Below, one piece after another: positions 50,141 through 59,891 of a DNA stretch of 64,000 bases. Within the stretch, counting starts at the first letter, position 1; the number at the start of each line of letters is the position of its first letter. The notes below the pieces were generated by a model that was given only the letters and a program-made list of their open reading frames with translations, ran no database searches and was not told the origin of the DNA. This DNA is from CAZQFV01 sp964613665. GTDB lineage: Bacteria > Chloroflexota > Chloroflexia > DTKN01. The position numbers and the translations under genes were made by a program. The stretch lies in the NCBI GenBank assembly GCA_964613665.1, contig CAZTIG010000009.1, positions 1 through 64,000 of the forward strand, written 5' to 3'.

Positions 50141-50728
50141 CTACTCCAGCGGCCCCAGCACGCCCTCCAGCCAGCGCAGCAGGACCGGGTCCTGGGCGTT
50201 TCCGCCCAGGGCGTGAGGGGCCAGCGCCAGGCCGCCGATGGCGTACTGGGCGGAGATGGCCATGCCGCCCAGGGCCAGCCAGGCGGCCAGCGACATCCCC
50301 CCCAGGGCGATGACGCCGGCGGCCATGCCGGCCAACGCCAGCAGACCCACCGCCATCCCGCCCACGGCGATCCCACCAATGGCCACACCGCCCAGCGCCA
50401 CGACGCCGATGGCCACGTTGCCGATGGCGATGATGCCGCGGGCCACCCGCTGGCGGCCCGTCTGCGGATCGAAGCCCTGGGCGATGTGCACCAGGGGCAC
50501 GCCGAAGAGGGTGGCTTTGCTGCGGTACTCGTGGCCGTACATCCGCGCCAGCATGGCCGGCGTGAGCATGGCCAGGCCGGGCATGGTGCCCTGGGCGGGG
50601 GCCGCCGCGGCCACACGCGGCAGCGGGGTGCCGCAGTAGGGGCAGGAGTCGTTCGTCTCGTCGGGCAGCCGCGCCCCACACTGCGGGCAGCGCCCAAAGG
50701 CCGGCTGGGGTGTGGCCTCATCTGCCAT
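50141..50728 (-). CDS. Zinc-ribbon protein with GGxAxG-type glycine repeats
   Basis: A 195-residue protein. The N-terminal CPQCGARLPDETNDSCPYCG zinc ribbon is followed by a 60-residue stretch in which A-I/V-G-G/x-V/I-A repeats about every five residues (IAIGNVAIGVVALGGVAIGGIAVGG). The stretch is hydrophobic, like a glycine-zipper or a membrane-inserting helix bundle, and resembles pentapeptide-like repeats. No known function. It shares the promoter and operon with the Ser/Thr kinase. Confidence 0.8.
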   Translation of the reverse strand: MADEATPQPAFGRCPQCGARLPDETNDSCPYCGTPLPRVAAAAPAQGTMPGLAMLTPAMLARMYGHEYRSKATLFGVPLVHIAQGFDPQTGRQRVARGIIAIGNVAIGVVALGGVAIGGIAVGGMAVGLLALAGMAAGVIALGGMSLAAWLALGGMAISAQYAIGGLALAPHALGGNAQDPVLLRWLEGVLGPLE

Positions 50729-50768
50729 GAGCGTCCTCCTTGTGTCGCAGCTCGCTGTTGCGATGTCT

Positions 50769-50798
50769 ATTGTAGCATAGGGCAGGCAGCAATGTCAA
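50769..50798 (-). promoter_or_regulatory. Promoter of the zinc-ribbon/Ser-Thr kinase operon
   Basis: TTGACA (50798-50793), 18-bp spacer and TACAAT (50774-50769), TGC before the -10. Confidence 0.75.
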
Positions 50799-50817
50799 AA
50801 GGAGCTGTCAGCCAGCG

Positions 50818-51002
50818 GCTGTCGGCTCACGGCGATATCAGGGTCGCGCCGATGCACAGCGGATGGCAAGTGCCCGGCCGGCGTACAGTGCGGCATGGCC
50901 GTACCATTGCCGTGTCCCTGGATGTGCGGCGTCGGGCCGTTGCCTGAGCCGGGCACTTGCCGGTCAAGGCCGGCGACTTTGGTACGGCCGTGCTGTCGGC
51001 TC
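50818..51002. repeat. Inverted-repeat segment between 11-bp direct repeats
   Basis: GCTGTCGGCTC occurs at 50818-50828 and 50992-51002. Between them lie two interleaved perfect inverted repeats: GGCAAGTGCCCGGC at 50865-50878 with its complement at 50948-50961, and GGCCGTACCA at 50897-50906 with its complement at 50980-50989. The interleaving would form a pseudoknot in RNA. It may be an inserted non-coding element or a leader RNA; no gene is seen. Confidence 0.55.
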
Positions 51003-51010
51003 TCAGCGAA

Positions 51011-51039
51011 TTGACAAAGCGCGCCGTTGCGGCTATGAT
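51011..51039 (+). promoter_or_regulatory. Promoter of the flippase-like/amine oxidase pair
   Basis: TTGACA, 17-bp spacer and TATGAT. It lies inside the open frame that runs from 50957, which shows that the true start of the following gene is downstream (GTG at 51095). Confidence 0.75.
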
Positions 51040-51094
51040 GGGCGGCGGCGCGACGAGCGCCGCCGGCCGCGAGCGATTCGCCTGTGAGGTGACG

Positions 51095-52243
51095 GTGGAG
51101 CCAGACACACAGACAACGGCACGTCCCGCCCGGCGCGGCGGCCCGTTCGGGTGGCTGCTGGGCCACCTGCGCCGGCGCTGGCAGGTCTACGCCGGCCTGG
51201 GCATCAGCGCCTTTTTCCTCTACCAGATCCTGTCCCAGATGTGGGGGCAGCTCGGCAGCGTCTGGGATGACCTCCGCCAGGCCCAATACCTCTGGGTTGT
51301 CCCCGGTGTGGCCGTCTACTTCTTCGGCGTGTGGGCGCGCACCTGGCGCTGGCACTACATGCTGCGGCCCATCCAGAAGGTGCCCCTGGCACACCTCTTC
51401 CCCATTGTCTGTATCGGCTACATGGGCAACAATATCTATCCCTACCGCGCCGGCGAGGTCCTGCGGGCCTATGTCCTGCGGCAGAAGGAGGGCATCGCCA
51501 TCAGCGGCTCGCTGGCCACGATCCTGGCCGAGCGCGTCTTTGACGGCATCGTCATGCTGCTCTTTGTCTTCCTGGGCCTGCCGTTCGTCCCGGGCATTCC
51601 GGAGGACTGGCGGCGCTGGGTCATCGTCTTCACCCTGGCCTTTTTCGGGGCTCTCGTGGTCTTTTTCCTCGTCGCTGCGTCGCCGCGGCGTACGCGGGCG
51701 GTCTATACCTGGGTGATCGAGCGGATCGTGCCGCGGCGTTTCCGGCCGCCCGTCCAGAGCGTGGCCGACCGCTTCGTCGAGGGGCTGCGCTGCCTGAAGA
51801 GCCCGCGCGACTTGGGCATGATCTTTGTCACCTCGCTCGTGATCTGGCTGGCCGAGACGACCAAGTACTGGTTCGTGCTGCATGCCTTTCCCTTTGCCGA
51901 CCGCGGCTTGGTGGTGCCCTTCTATATCCTGATGCTGATGAACGGGGTGGTCAACCTCTTCACCACCCTACCGGCGGGACCCGGCTACATCGGCACCTTC
52001 GACTGGCCGGGCATCGCCGTGCTGACGGCCTACCTGGGCCAGGGCCGGCCGGCCGAGCAGGTGCCCTCCATCCAGGCCCTGGCCACCGCCTACACCTTTG
52101 CCCTGCACGTGGCCCTGTGGCTGCCGATCACCGTCCTGGGGGCCTATGCCATGTTCCGCATGCGCCGCGACCTGGCCTGGAGCAGAGCCCGCCAGGAGGT
52201 GGCGGCGGAAAGGGCAGGCACGGGAGAGGAGGAGAAGCAGTGA
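51095..52243 (+). CDS. UPF0104/LPG synthase-like flippase-type membrane protein
   Basis: A protein of about 382 residues with eight or so membrane helices. VCIGYMGNNIYPYRAGEVLRAYVL and LFTTLPAGPGYIGTFDW are the signature strings of the UPF0104 (lysylphosphatidylglycerol-synthase transmembrane) family, thought to move lipids or lipid-linked glycans. Start GTG 51095 follows GAGGTGACG; the promoter at 51011-51039 excludes the longer frame. Its stop overlaps the next start (GTGA). Confidence 0.85.
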   Translation: MEPDTQTTARPARRGGPFGWLLGHLRRRWQVYAGLGISAFFLYQILSQMWGQLGSVWDDLRQAQYLWVVPGVAVYFFGVWARTWRWHYMLRPIQKVPLAHLFPIVCIGYMGNNIYPYRAGEVLRAYVLRQKEGIAISGSLATILAERVFDGIVMLLFVFLGLPFVPGIPEDWRRWVIVFTLAFFGALVVFFLVAASPRRTRAVYTWVIERIVPRRFRPPVQSVADRFVEGLRCLKSPRDLGMIFVTSLVIWLAETTKYWFVLHAFPFADRGLVVPFYILMLMNGVVNLFTTLPAGPGYIGTFDWPGIAVLTAYLGQGRPAEQVPSIQALATAYTFALHVALWLPITVLGAYAMFRMRRDLAWSRARQEVAAERAGTGEEEKQ

Positions 52244-53538
52244 ACGTCGCCATCATCGGCGGGGGCTATGCCGGCCTGACCGCGGCCCACGAGCTCGGCA
52301 AGACCGGGCACACGGTCGAGCTCTTCGAGGCGGCGGCGGAGCTGGGCGGGCAGGCGCGCACCTTTCCGGTGGGCGGGACCCGCCTGGAGGTCTTTTACCA
52401 CCACCTCTTCCTGAGCGACCGCCACATCCTGGCCCTGGCCGAGGAGCTGGGCCTGCGGGAGCGTATCCAGTGGGTTCCCTCGCGGGCCGGCTTCTTCCAC
52501 GGCGGGCGCATCTACCCCTTTAGCACCCCCCTCGACCTGTTGCGCTACCGCCCGCTGAACCTGTTCAACCGCGTGCGCCTCGGCCTGGTCAGCTTCTTCC
52601 TGATGCGCTACAGGAACTGGCGCGCCTTCGAGGGCATCACCGCCGACCGCTGGATCCGCCGCTGGGCCGGCCGGCAGGCCTACGAGGTCATGTGGCGCGC
52701 GCTCCTGATGGGCAAGTTCGGCCCGGCCTACGACCAGGTCTCCATGACCTGGTTCTGGGGCAAGATCCACCTGCGCGGCGGCTCGCGCCAAGGGCTGGGG
52801 CCGGAGCGGCTGGGCTACCCCCGCGGCAGCTTCCAGATCTTTACCGACGCGCTGGTCGACTCGATCCGTGCCCAGGGCGGGCGGGTCCACGCCGGCACGC
52901 CGGTGCGGCGGGTCGTGGTCGAGGAGGGCCGGGCGCGGCGGCTGCTCCTGGAGGACGGGCGCGCGGCCGGCCCCTACGACGCCGTCATCGCCACCGTCCC
53001 CGGGCCGGCCTTTCTGGCGCTCGCGCCGGACATGCCGGAAGACTATGCCGCCCTGGTGCAGGGCGTGCGCTACCAGGCGGTCCTGTGCCTGGTGCTGCAG
53101 CTCGCGCGCTCGCTCAGCCCGATCTACTGGCTGAACATCAGCGACGCCGCGAGCCCCTTTGTCGGGGCCATCGAGCACACCAACTACATCCCACCGGAGG
53201 TCTATGACGGCCGGCGGCTGATCTACCTGACCAACTACCTCCCGCCGGAGCACCCCTACTTCGCCCTGTCCGCGGAGGAGCTGCTGCGCACCTACCTGCC
53301 CGGGCTGCAGCGCATCAACGCGAGCTTCCGGCCGGACTGGGTGGAGCAGGCCTGGCGCTTCAGCGACCCGGGGGCCCAGCCCATCGTTACCCCGCACTAC
53401 TCACAGCGCATCCCACCGCACCGCACGCCGATCCCCGGCCTGTACCTGGCCAACACCACCCAGATCTACCCCGAGGACCGCGGCACGAACTACAGCGTGC
53501 GGCTGGGGTGGGAGATCGCGCAGGGGGTCGGCAGCTGA
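52240..53538 (+). CDS. FAD-dependent amine oxidase/phytoene-desaturase-like protein
   Basis: A 432-residue flavoprotein: VAIIGGGYAGLTAAHELGKTGHTVELFEAAAELGGQARTF at the N-terminus and LYLANTTQIYPEDRGTNYSVRLGWEIAQ at the end. The layout is that of NAD(P)-binding amine oxidoreductases acting on isoprenoids or aminosugars. The GTG at 52240 sits in the GTGA overlap with the flippase-like gene and follows GAGGAGGAG. Function with the flippase is probably in envelope lipid or glycan modification. Confidence 0.85.
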   Translation: MNVAIIGGGYAGLTAAHELGKTGHTVELFEAAAELGGQARTFPVGGTRLEVFYHHLFLSDRHILALAEELGLRERIQWVPSRAGFFHGGRIYPFSTPLDLLRYRPLNLFNRVRLGLVSFFLMRYRNWRAFEGITADRWIRRWAGRQAYEVMWRALLMGKFGPAYDQVSMTWFWGKIHLRGGSRQGLGPERLGYPRGSFQIFTDALVDSIRAQGGRVHAGTPVRRVVVEEGRARRLLLEDGRAAGPYDAVIATVPGPAFLALAPDMPEDYAALVQGVRYQAVLCLVLQLARSLSPIYWLNISDAASPFVGAIEHTNYIPPEVYDGRRLIYLTNYLPPEHPYFALSAEELLRTYLPGLQRINASFRPDWVEQAWRFSDPGAQPIVTPHYSQRIPPHRTPIPGLYLANTTQIYPEDRGTNYSVRLGWEIAQGVGS

Positions 53539-53589
53539 AATCTGATCGCTGAGAGCACATCGCGAGGGGTCAGCGTGGCTGCGGTAGCC

Positions 53590-56500
53590 CTATGGACCAC
53601 TTCCGACCCGTTCCGCGAGCAGGCGGTAGGGCACCTCCCCATCCCAGGCCCCGGCATAGCCCGCCAGCTGCACGTAGTACACCCCGGCCGGCGCCCGCAC
53701 CACAATCTCCTCCGGCAGACGCCGCCCCCAGGTCGAGGCCCACAGGAACCGCCCGCTGCCGTCAAAGAGGTACAGGTCATAGTCGGCCGGCAGCTCCGCC
53801 AGCGTCACCCGCAGGCGCATCGTCGCGGTGAGCTCGAAGCGGTACCAGTCCAGGTCGCCCTCCGGCGCGACGAAGCCGACGAGCGGCGTGCCGATGCCCT
53901 GCGTGCGGGTCACCTCCTCCAGCCGGTCGGGGGCCTCGTCAGGCGGATACGCTTCCCGCGGGGGAGGCGGCCCCTGCGCCTCGGCGGGCTCGACCAGCTT
54001 CGTGTAGGCGTCATAGTCGTGCGGATAGACCTCCCGGCCCGCTCCCTCCCGGCCCCGGCTGCGGAAGCAGTAGATGTGGCCCCACTGCCCGGTGTAGTTC
54101 GCCTGGGTGTAGGGCACGTTGCTCTTCCAGGTCTGCCAGGCGCCGTAGAACCCGTCCCGCACCTGCACGTCATAGCCCTCCACCCCCACGGACCCACCCC
54201 ACGAGACGGTGAAGGTGCGGCTGCCGGTGTACGGAGGCAGGTCGTTCACCCGCGAGCCGGGGGCCACGGCAGTGCGCGCGTCGCTCTGGATCGGCCAGGG
54301 CAACGAGATGGGCGGACAGATCTCCTCGTTGCCGGCCCGGTCCACGCCCCGCGAGCAGAAGTGGTAGCTGTGGCCGGCCTGCCCGGCGAAGCTGCCCCAC
54401 GTCAGCCAGGGCGGAGCGGAGAGCCAGAAGGTCCAGCCGGCCGCCGACTCGTCACGGTAGTAGAGGTCATAGTGGTCCAGGCCGGAGAGGTCGTCGGCGC
54501 CGGCCCAGTGGATGGTGAAGGGCGACTGGTAGGTGTAGGCCGGCAGCGCCTCGACCGCCGTGCTGGGGGGATGGGCATCGACAGTGGTCCAGGCGTCGGC
54601 ACCCTCCGGGTACGGCTCGACGTTCCCGGCACGATCGCGCGCCCGGGAGCGGAAGTAGTGGGTCTGCGCGTGGTCCCCGCAATAGACGGCGGAGGTCGCC
54701 GTGGTGTGGGTGAGCCAGTCCGTCCAGACCGCGTTCCTGGGCAGCGTACAGCCGACCCTGCACACCTGCACATCATAGTCGACGATGCCCGAGGGCGCGC
54801 TTCCCGACCAGCGGACATCGAACAGAAGCCCGCTGTACACCGGCAGGTCCGCCACCTCCGAGCCCACCGGCGAGGTCTTTGCCGGCGGCGTCGGCAGCGG
54901 CGTGGGGGTGGGCGGAGGCGGGTAGCCTCCCGGCAGTGGAGCCGGAGTCGGAGGAGAGGGGCTCCCTGGCGGCGGATAGCCAGCGGGTAGGGTTGGCCGG
55001 GGCAGGGCCTCGTCCTCTCCCGAGGCCGTGCAGAGGTCGAGCCGGACGTCGTCCACGAAGAAGCTGGTGCTGTAGAGCAGATCCGTCTCCGCCCTGAAAA
55101 GCACCTGCACCAGGTTGCCCTGGTGGAACTGCAGGTAGGGCAGCACATCCACCGTCTCCCATCTCCACTGATCGCGAGGAGCGCTCGTGTTGTCCAGGGT
55201 CAGGACCTCGGCGATGAGCTGGCCGGCGGCGTCCCGCAATTCCACGCGCAGGTAGTCATAGGGAACGTCCTCGGGCTCCCCCGTTCTGATGTACCGCCAG
55301 AAGGAGAGGTCAGCAGCAGTCAGCCCCGTGGGCACGATGGCCCCCTGGGACAGCGTGTCCATCCCGCTGTTGTACCCGCCCAGCCAGGCATCCCAGGTGC
55401 CGCCATGCGCGCCCCCTTCCCAGGGTGGTATGTACTTCGCCGGGTACTCCGGATCCGCTGGATTCGCGTTGCAGGTGTTGCCCGGATTGGCCCAATCGCA
55501 GACCAGGGACCAGGGGGGATTGCCGGACAACTCCATCCAGGGTGGCGGCCCGGCCTCGAAGTCGCCGTTGACGATCGCGTCGGAGCACGGGCCACCGGGA
55601 GAAAAGCCCCCGAAGACCAGCGGAAGAAAGATGCGCGGGTCGACGCGAACGGTGAGCGCCCTTTCCGAGGTGATGATGGCGTAGCCGTCGTAACGCGGGT
55701 CATAGTCGCTCCGGCTGAGGAAGCCGTCGAGGAGCGACCTGGCATCGAAGAACCACGAGCCATGCGCCGGCAGGCGGAAGTAGGTACGCGAGTCCAGGAT
55801 GCGCCCATCGGGGGTGTAGAAGGCCACGTTGACGGACGATTCCAGGGGAGTGCGGTTGCGCAGGCTAAAGAAGGTGTTCTCGGAGCGGTCCTCCGTGGCG
55901 TGAACCCCGGGAACCTGGTAGACGTGGATGTAGTATTGCGGCTCGCCTGGGTAGCTGCAGTAGTCGATGTAGCCGCGCTCGAACTCCTGGACGCACAGCT
56001 GGCTGCTTAAGGCATCGGGGGGGTGATTGTCGATCAGCGGCGAGCCGAGCTGGTCCGCCGCATCCAGCCAGGCATTGCGGATCGACGGATCATCCAGGGC
56101 AAAGGGACCGTGGACGTTGGGGGTCGGGGCTAGATTCTGATCCCGGTAGCCCATGGGGATGGGCTGGCCGCTCAGCCAGAGATTGCCCAGGTCATAGTTC
56201 CAAGGGTCCGGGGTTGGAGGCGGTGCTTCCCAGCCGGAGGGATCAACGACCTGCGGTGTGGCATTGAAAGTGCTGCACTTCAAAGTGTAAGTGACCTGCC
56301 CCTCCAATGGTACCAACCTGCTGACCAGGAACAACATCCTGCCCACCGCCCACATCGCGGGTGCCCATGTGCCAGTAGTAGGTTCGATAGCTCTTCCAAC
56401 CATGGTCAATGTAGATACCACTCGTGCCAATCTGGTATGCCTTCCCCTCCCCTGCGGCATGGACCGGCGTGCCGCTATCGCAGGAGAAGTCGTAGCCCGA

Positions 56501-56950
56501 GTGCCCGTCATACGAGAGCCACCCAGGCCCGCCAAGGCCACAGGCGTTGTCCTGGTCCCAGCGCAGGTCTGTCCAGGATTCTCCGTCAGCCCTGTAGAAG
56601 CAGACCCAGCAACCTCCCGGACAATCGGGGTCCGGCACCCAGATACAGCAATCATCGGTAGAGCCAGGGTCGTTGTCGACCGCGGCTCCCGTGTAGATCG
56701 TGAGGTGATCGTCGCGCACAGGTATTCCGTGAGGGTCAGTGTGGTCGAAGAGAGACTCTATGTCGTGCCTTGCCGAGAGCGGGTACACGAACGGCGTGGG
56801 GAAGGGCAGCGGGGTCGCCGTCTGCTCCGGTTGGGCAGCCTGCCGCGGCTGCGCCGCCGGACCGGCGAGAATCCTCTGGACGAAGTACAGACACAGGAGG
56901 AAGACAAGGGCCAACGAAACCAGCAGCCAGGTATAGCGGGTGGACCGCAT
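53590..56950 (-). pseudogene. Frameshifted secreted M23 peptidase with fibronectin-like and PPC domains
   Basis: The gene runs over two frames. From 56950 (signal anchor LLVSLALVFLLCLYFVQRIL, then a Pro linker) the first frame encodes an M23/LytM peptidase with HSGYD and HLHFEV zinc ligands, then stops at 56243. Shifting by one base around 56262-56270 continues the family pattern: HFEV then STFNATPQVVDPSGW. The second frame carries a FLPLVF motif, a jelly-roll-like domain (VNGDFEAG), a Pro-rich hinge, three fibronectin-III-like units (VDYDVQV, LDHYDLYY, VEGYDVQV) and a C-terminal PPC domain. Joined, about 1120 residues. It could be a sequencing error, a genuine mutation or a programmed shift. 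It follows the lipoprotein gene by 16 bases. Confidence 0.85.
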
Positions 56951-56966
56951 CGCCTCCTCCTTTCCT

Positions 56967-58283
56967 CTAGCGCGGGGATATGCCGACCTCCCCCGTTAAC
57001 CCGCCCTGGCGGGTCAACTGCTGCTGCCCCGTGCCATCGGGATGGACGAACCAGAGGTTGGCCTCCCCCCCGCGGGTGGAGAGAAAGACCAATCCGGAGC
57101 CGTCGGGGAGCCACTGCGGCGACCAGTGGGCATACTGCCCCTCGGAGGCCAGGAGCAGGCGCTGCGCGCCGCTTTCCACGTCGATCAGCCAGAGACTGCT
57201 GACCCGGGCTGCCCGGTCGTATGGCGATACCTGGGGGTCGGGCCTGTCCCAACGGGCGAAGGCGAGGGTGCGGCCATCGGGGGACCAGGCCAGGTCGTAG
57301 TCATCGGTATCGGCGGGCCCCAGCGGGCGCTGGTCCGACCCATCGGCATCCATGACCCAGACCTGCCCCTCGCCCCGGTAGGTGACCTGGTGCTCCCTGG
57401 TGAAGGCGCAGAGGCGGCCGTCGGGAGAGAGCTGCAGGTTGCGGATGTAGCCCCCCGGCAAGGGCTCTACCAGGCGGTAGGAAGTCAGGTTGCGGCCATC
57501 CACGTCGACGCGTCCCAGCCAGATATTCTCTGACGGGATCGCCGAAAAGATGAGCCGCCTCCCATCCAGGGATGCTGCAGCATCCAGCACGTGCGAGGTA
57601 GGGAGCCCAGCATTGTCCGAACCGTCGATGGCCACAACTCCCCAGGTTGCCCCGTACATGCCCTGCCACACGAACCACTCGTCGCCTGGAACCCAAGCGA
57701 GAAAGCCAACCCCCCCGACCTCAGGGATGGAAGGCAAGTAGACCCTGCCATCGGCGATATGGATGATTAGAGTCGTACCCTGGAATGTGCCGAAATCCAG
57801 CCCCATCGCCAGGTAGCAGCCATCGGGCGAGAACGCGGCTCTTTCCACCCGTGAGTAGCCAATGTAGGCATAGGGAGTAGAACCGATTCTGCTTTCCAGG
57901 ACAGTGGGCGTCAGGTCGAGTAGCAGCTCCTCCCGGAGCAGGCCGCACTCGTAGCGCAGCGTCCAAAGCTGCGCGGGCTGCTGGGGCCTCTGTACGGCGT
58001 ATGCCAGCATTGGGAATCCGGCCGGGAGCGCCTCTGTCGGGGCGTACGGGGTCGGCTGTACTACCAACCCGGTTGGGGGCGGAGCGGGAGTAGGCCTCGG
58101 CACCGGCGTGCGGGTCGGCTTCGGCGTCGAGGTGGGCGGTGCCACGGCGGCGGTGGGTGTGGACACTGACGGCTCCGTTCGAAGGATGTCTTCCCCCGGC
58201 GGCGCAGTCGGTACCTCGCCGCAGCCGGCCAGGGAGAGGAGAAGCAGCACCGCCAGCGCCAGGTAGAAGACGCATCTCTTCAT
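56967..58283 (-). CDS. TolB-like beta-propeller lipoprotein
   Basis: A 438-residue lipoprotein: signal MKRCVFYLALAVLLLLSLAGC with lipobox LAGC, a Pro/Thr-rich stalk, then a propeller with repeated FSPDG, LSPDGR, WSPDGR and LPDGSG turns (TolB/WD40-like PD40). It should be displayed at the outer surface. ATG 58283 has GGGAGGTGAAG. It precedes the M23 peptidase gene by 16 bases, indicating an operon. Confidence 0.88.
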   Translation of the reverse strand: MKRCVFYLALAVLLLLSLAGCGEVPTAPPGEDILRTEPSVSTPTAAVAPPTSTPKPTRTPVPRPTPAPPPTGLVVQPTPYAPTEALPAGFPMLAYAVQRPQQPAQLWTLRYECGLLREELLLDLTPTVLESRIGSTPYAYIGYSRVERAAFSPDGCYLAMGLDFGTFQGTTLIIHIADGRVYLPSIPEVGGVGFLAWVPGDEWFVWQGMYGATWGVVAIDGSDNAGLPTSHVLDAAASLDGRRLIFSAIPSENIWLGRVDVDGRNLTSYRLVEPLPGGYIRNLQLSPDGRLCAFTREHQVTYRGEGQVWVMDADGSDQRPLGPADTDDYDLAWSPDGRTLAFARWDRPDPQVSPYDRAARVSSLWLIDVESGAQRLLLASEGQYAHWSPQWLPDGSGLVFLSTRGGEANLWFVHPDGTGQQQLTRQGGLTGEVGISPR

Positions 58284-58405
58284 CGCTTCACCTCCCGCCA
58301 AAGCCAGCGCGCGCCCGAGGCCTCGCCGGCCGGCAGGGCGCGCGACGTGTTCTTGAGTCGATGAGAGATAGACGATGTCGGCAAGGTCCCTTTTCTGCTG
58401 AACAC

Positions 58406-58434
58406 AGTATACCACAGGAGATGCCGGGAGTCAA
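58406..58434 (-). promoter_or_regulatory. Promoter of the lipoprotein-M23 operon
   Basis: TTGACT (58434-58429), 17-bp spacer and TATACT (58411-58406), with TGG before the -10 (extended). The leader is about 115 bases. Confidence 0.75.
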
Positions 58435-58730
58435 GCGTCTCCCTGCGAGAATCTCGTCTGGGGGGGGGGCGAGTGGAGGACGGTGAGCGCAAGCGGCGGC
58501 GGGCTTGGGGATCGCGAGCTTCCGAAAGCTCTGGCAGTCCAAGGACCTGGCGGGGGATGCAGCAATGGCTGGCCTGGAACGCTGCCAGGTCGCACATCAG
58601 ACCGGGAGTCGCTGGCGGTTCCTGGCCGGCAGCGCAGAGAGCGCGGAGAAGAACCACGTGGGTCGCGGCAACACGTGTCTTGCGGGACGCCCTGGGGTTA
58701 CCGCGCGCTCCCTCCCGGCGGCCGCTGAAT
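58435..58730. other. Divergent intergenic region
   Basis: Lies between the minus-strand lipoprotein promoter and the plus-strand prenyltransferase promoter. It holds a run of nine or ten G near 58460 and short open frames with no domain or ribosome binding site. Nothing else is recognised. Confidence 0.5.
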
Positions 58731-58759
58731 TTGCCGGGAACGCCCCTTGATGATATACT
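58731..58759 (+). promoter_or_regulatory. Promoter of the prenyltransferase gene
   Basis: TTGCCG, 17-bp spacer and TATACT, with TGA before the -10. Confidence 0.65.
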
Positions 58760-58809
58760 GCGCTGTGTGGCTGTCGACCCGGAGTGCCCCCGCGTCAGGA
58801 GGTCAGACC

Positions 58810-59862
58810 ATGTTCAGCAACTGGCTCACCGTCCTCTACACCGGAAACCTGCCGCCCGGCCAGCCGGTGGACGTCGTCTCCAAGTGGCTGCTGGCCACGC
58901 GCGCGCAGGTGCTCTCCATGACCATCTTTTCGGCGCTGATCGGCGGGCTGCTGGCCCAGCCAGGGAGCAAGCGGCAGTGGTTCCTGCTGCTGCTCTGCGC
59001 GGCCGGCGTGACCCTGGCCCACTGCGCCAACAACATGCTCAACGACTACTTTGACTACAAGGCCGGCCTGGACACGCCCGACTATGCCCGCGTCCAGTAC
59101 GGCCCCCACCCCATCGTCAGCGGGCTGATGAGCGAGCGCACCCTGCTGCGGGCCGTGGCCGTGGTGATGGCCCTCGACGTGCTCATCGGCGCCGGCCTGA
59201 CCGTCGCGGTGCAGATCTGGTGGGGCAACGGCTACTGGGTGCCCGTCCTGGCCGCGGCAGGGCTGCTCATCAGCATCTTCTACACCGCCGAGCCGGTCCG
59301 CCTGAAGCGCATCGCCCTGGGCGAGCTGGCCGTGCTGATCGTCTGGGGGCCGCTGATGACCGGGGGCACGTACTTTGTCGTGACCGGGACGTTGCCCTGG
59401 TGGGTCCTCCTGGCCTCGTTGCCCTATGCCCTGATCGTGACCACGGTGCTGATGGGCAAGCACCTGGACAAGCGCGAGATGGACGAGCGCCGCCGCATCC
59501 GCACCGTACCGGTGCTGCTGGGCGACCGCGGGGGCCGACGCCTGGCCCAGGTGCTCATGGTCCTCTTCTACCCCCTCGTCGTCGCCCTGGTGCTGATCCC
59601 GGCCCCGACGCCCTGGGGGCACGTGCTGCCGCTGTGGACGCTGCTGGTGCTGCTGACGACCGCGCTGCCGCCGGGGCAGGCGCTGCTGAACGCCCTGCGC
59701 GTCTACAGCGTCCCCAAGCCGGCCGAGGCCCCGGAGGAGTTCAAGAAGTACCAGCTCTGGCCGCTCTGGTTCGTGGCCTGGGCATTCACCCTGACGCGCT
59801 ACACCGGGCTGACCTTCGTCCTCGGGCTGATCCTGGGCTGGATCTGGCCGTTGCGCTGGTAG
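58810..59862 (+). CDS. UbiA-family prenyltransferase (MenA-like)
   Basis: A 350-residue integral membrane enzyme. First Asp motif NNMLNDYFDYKAGLDTPD and second DKREMDERRRIRTVPVLLGD bind Mg-diphosphate; about nine membrane helices. It transfers a prenyl group to an aromatic ring; the NDxxDxxxGxD-type spacing suggests menaquinone (MenA) rather than ubiquinone or haem O. ATG 58810 follows AGGAGGTCAG. Confidence 0.85.
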   Translation: MFSNWLTVLYTGNLPPGQPVDVVSKWLLATRAQVLSMTIFSALIGGLLAQPGSKRQWFLLLLCAAGVTLAHCANNMLNDYFDYKAGLDTPDYARVQYGPHPIVSGLMSERTLLRAVAVVMALDVLIGAGLTVAVQIWWGNGYWVPVLAAAGLLISIFYTAEPVRLKRIALGELAVLIVWGPLMTGGTYFVVTGTLPWWVLLASLPYALIVTTVLMGKHLDKREMDERRRIRTVPVLLGDRGGRRLAQVLMVLFYPLVVALVLIPAPTPWGHVLPLWTLLVLLTTALPPGQALLNALRVYSVPKPAEAPEEFKKYQLWPLWFVAWAFTLTRYTGLTFVLGLILGWIWPLRW

Positions 59863-59891
59863 GTGGCAGCGGATCGCTGCAGGGAGGTGCC

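Noticed and set aside
50957..51094. N-terminal extension of the flippase-like protein
   Set aside because: A TTGACA-17-TATGAT promoter lies within it, so translation must start downstream at the GTG at 51095.
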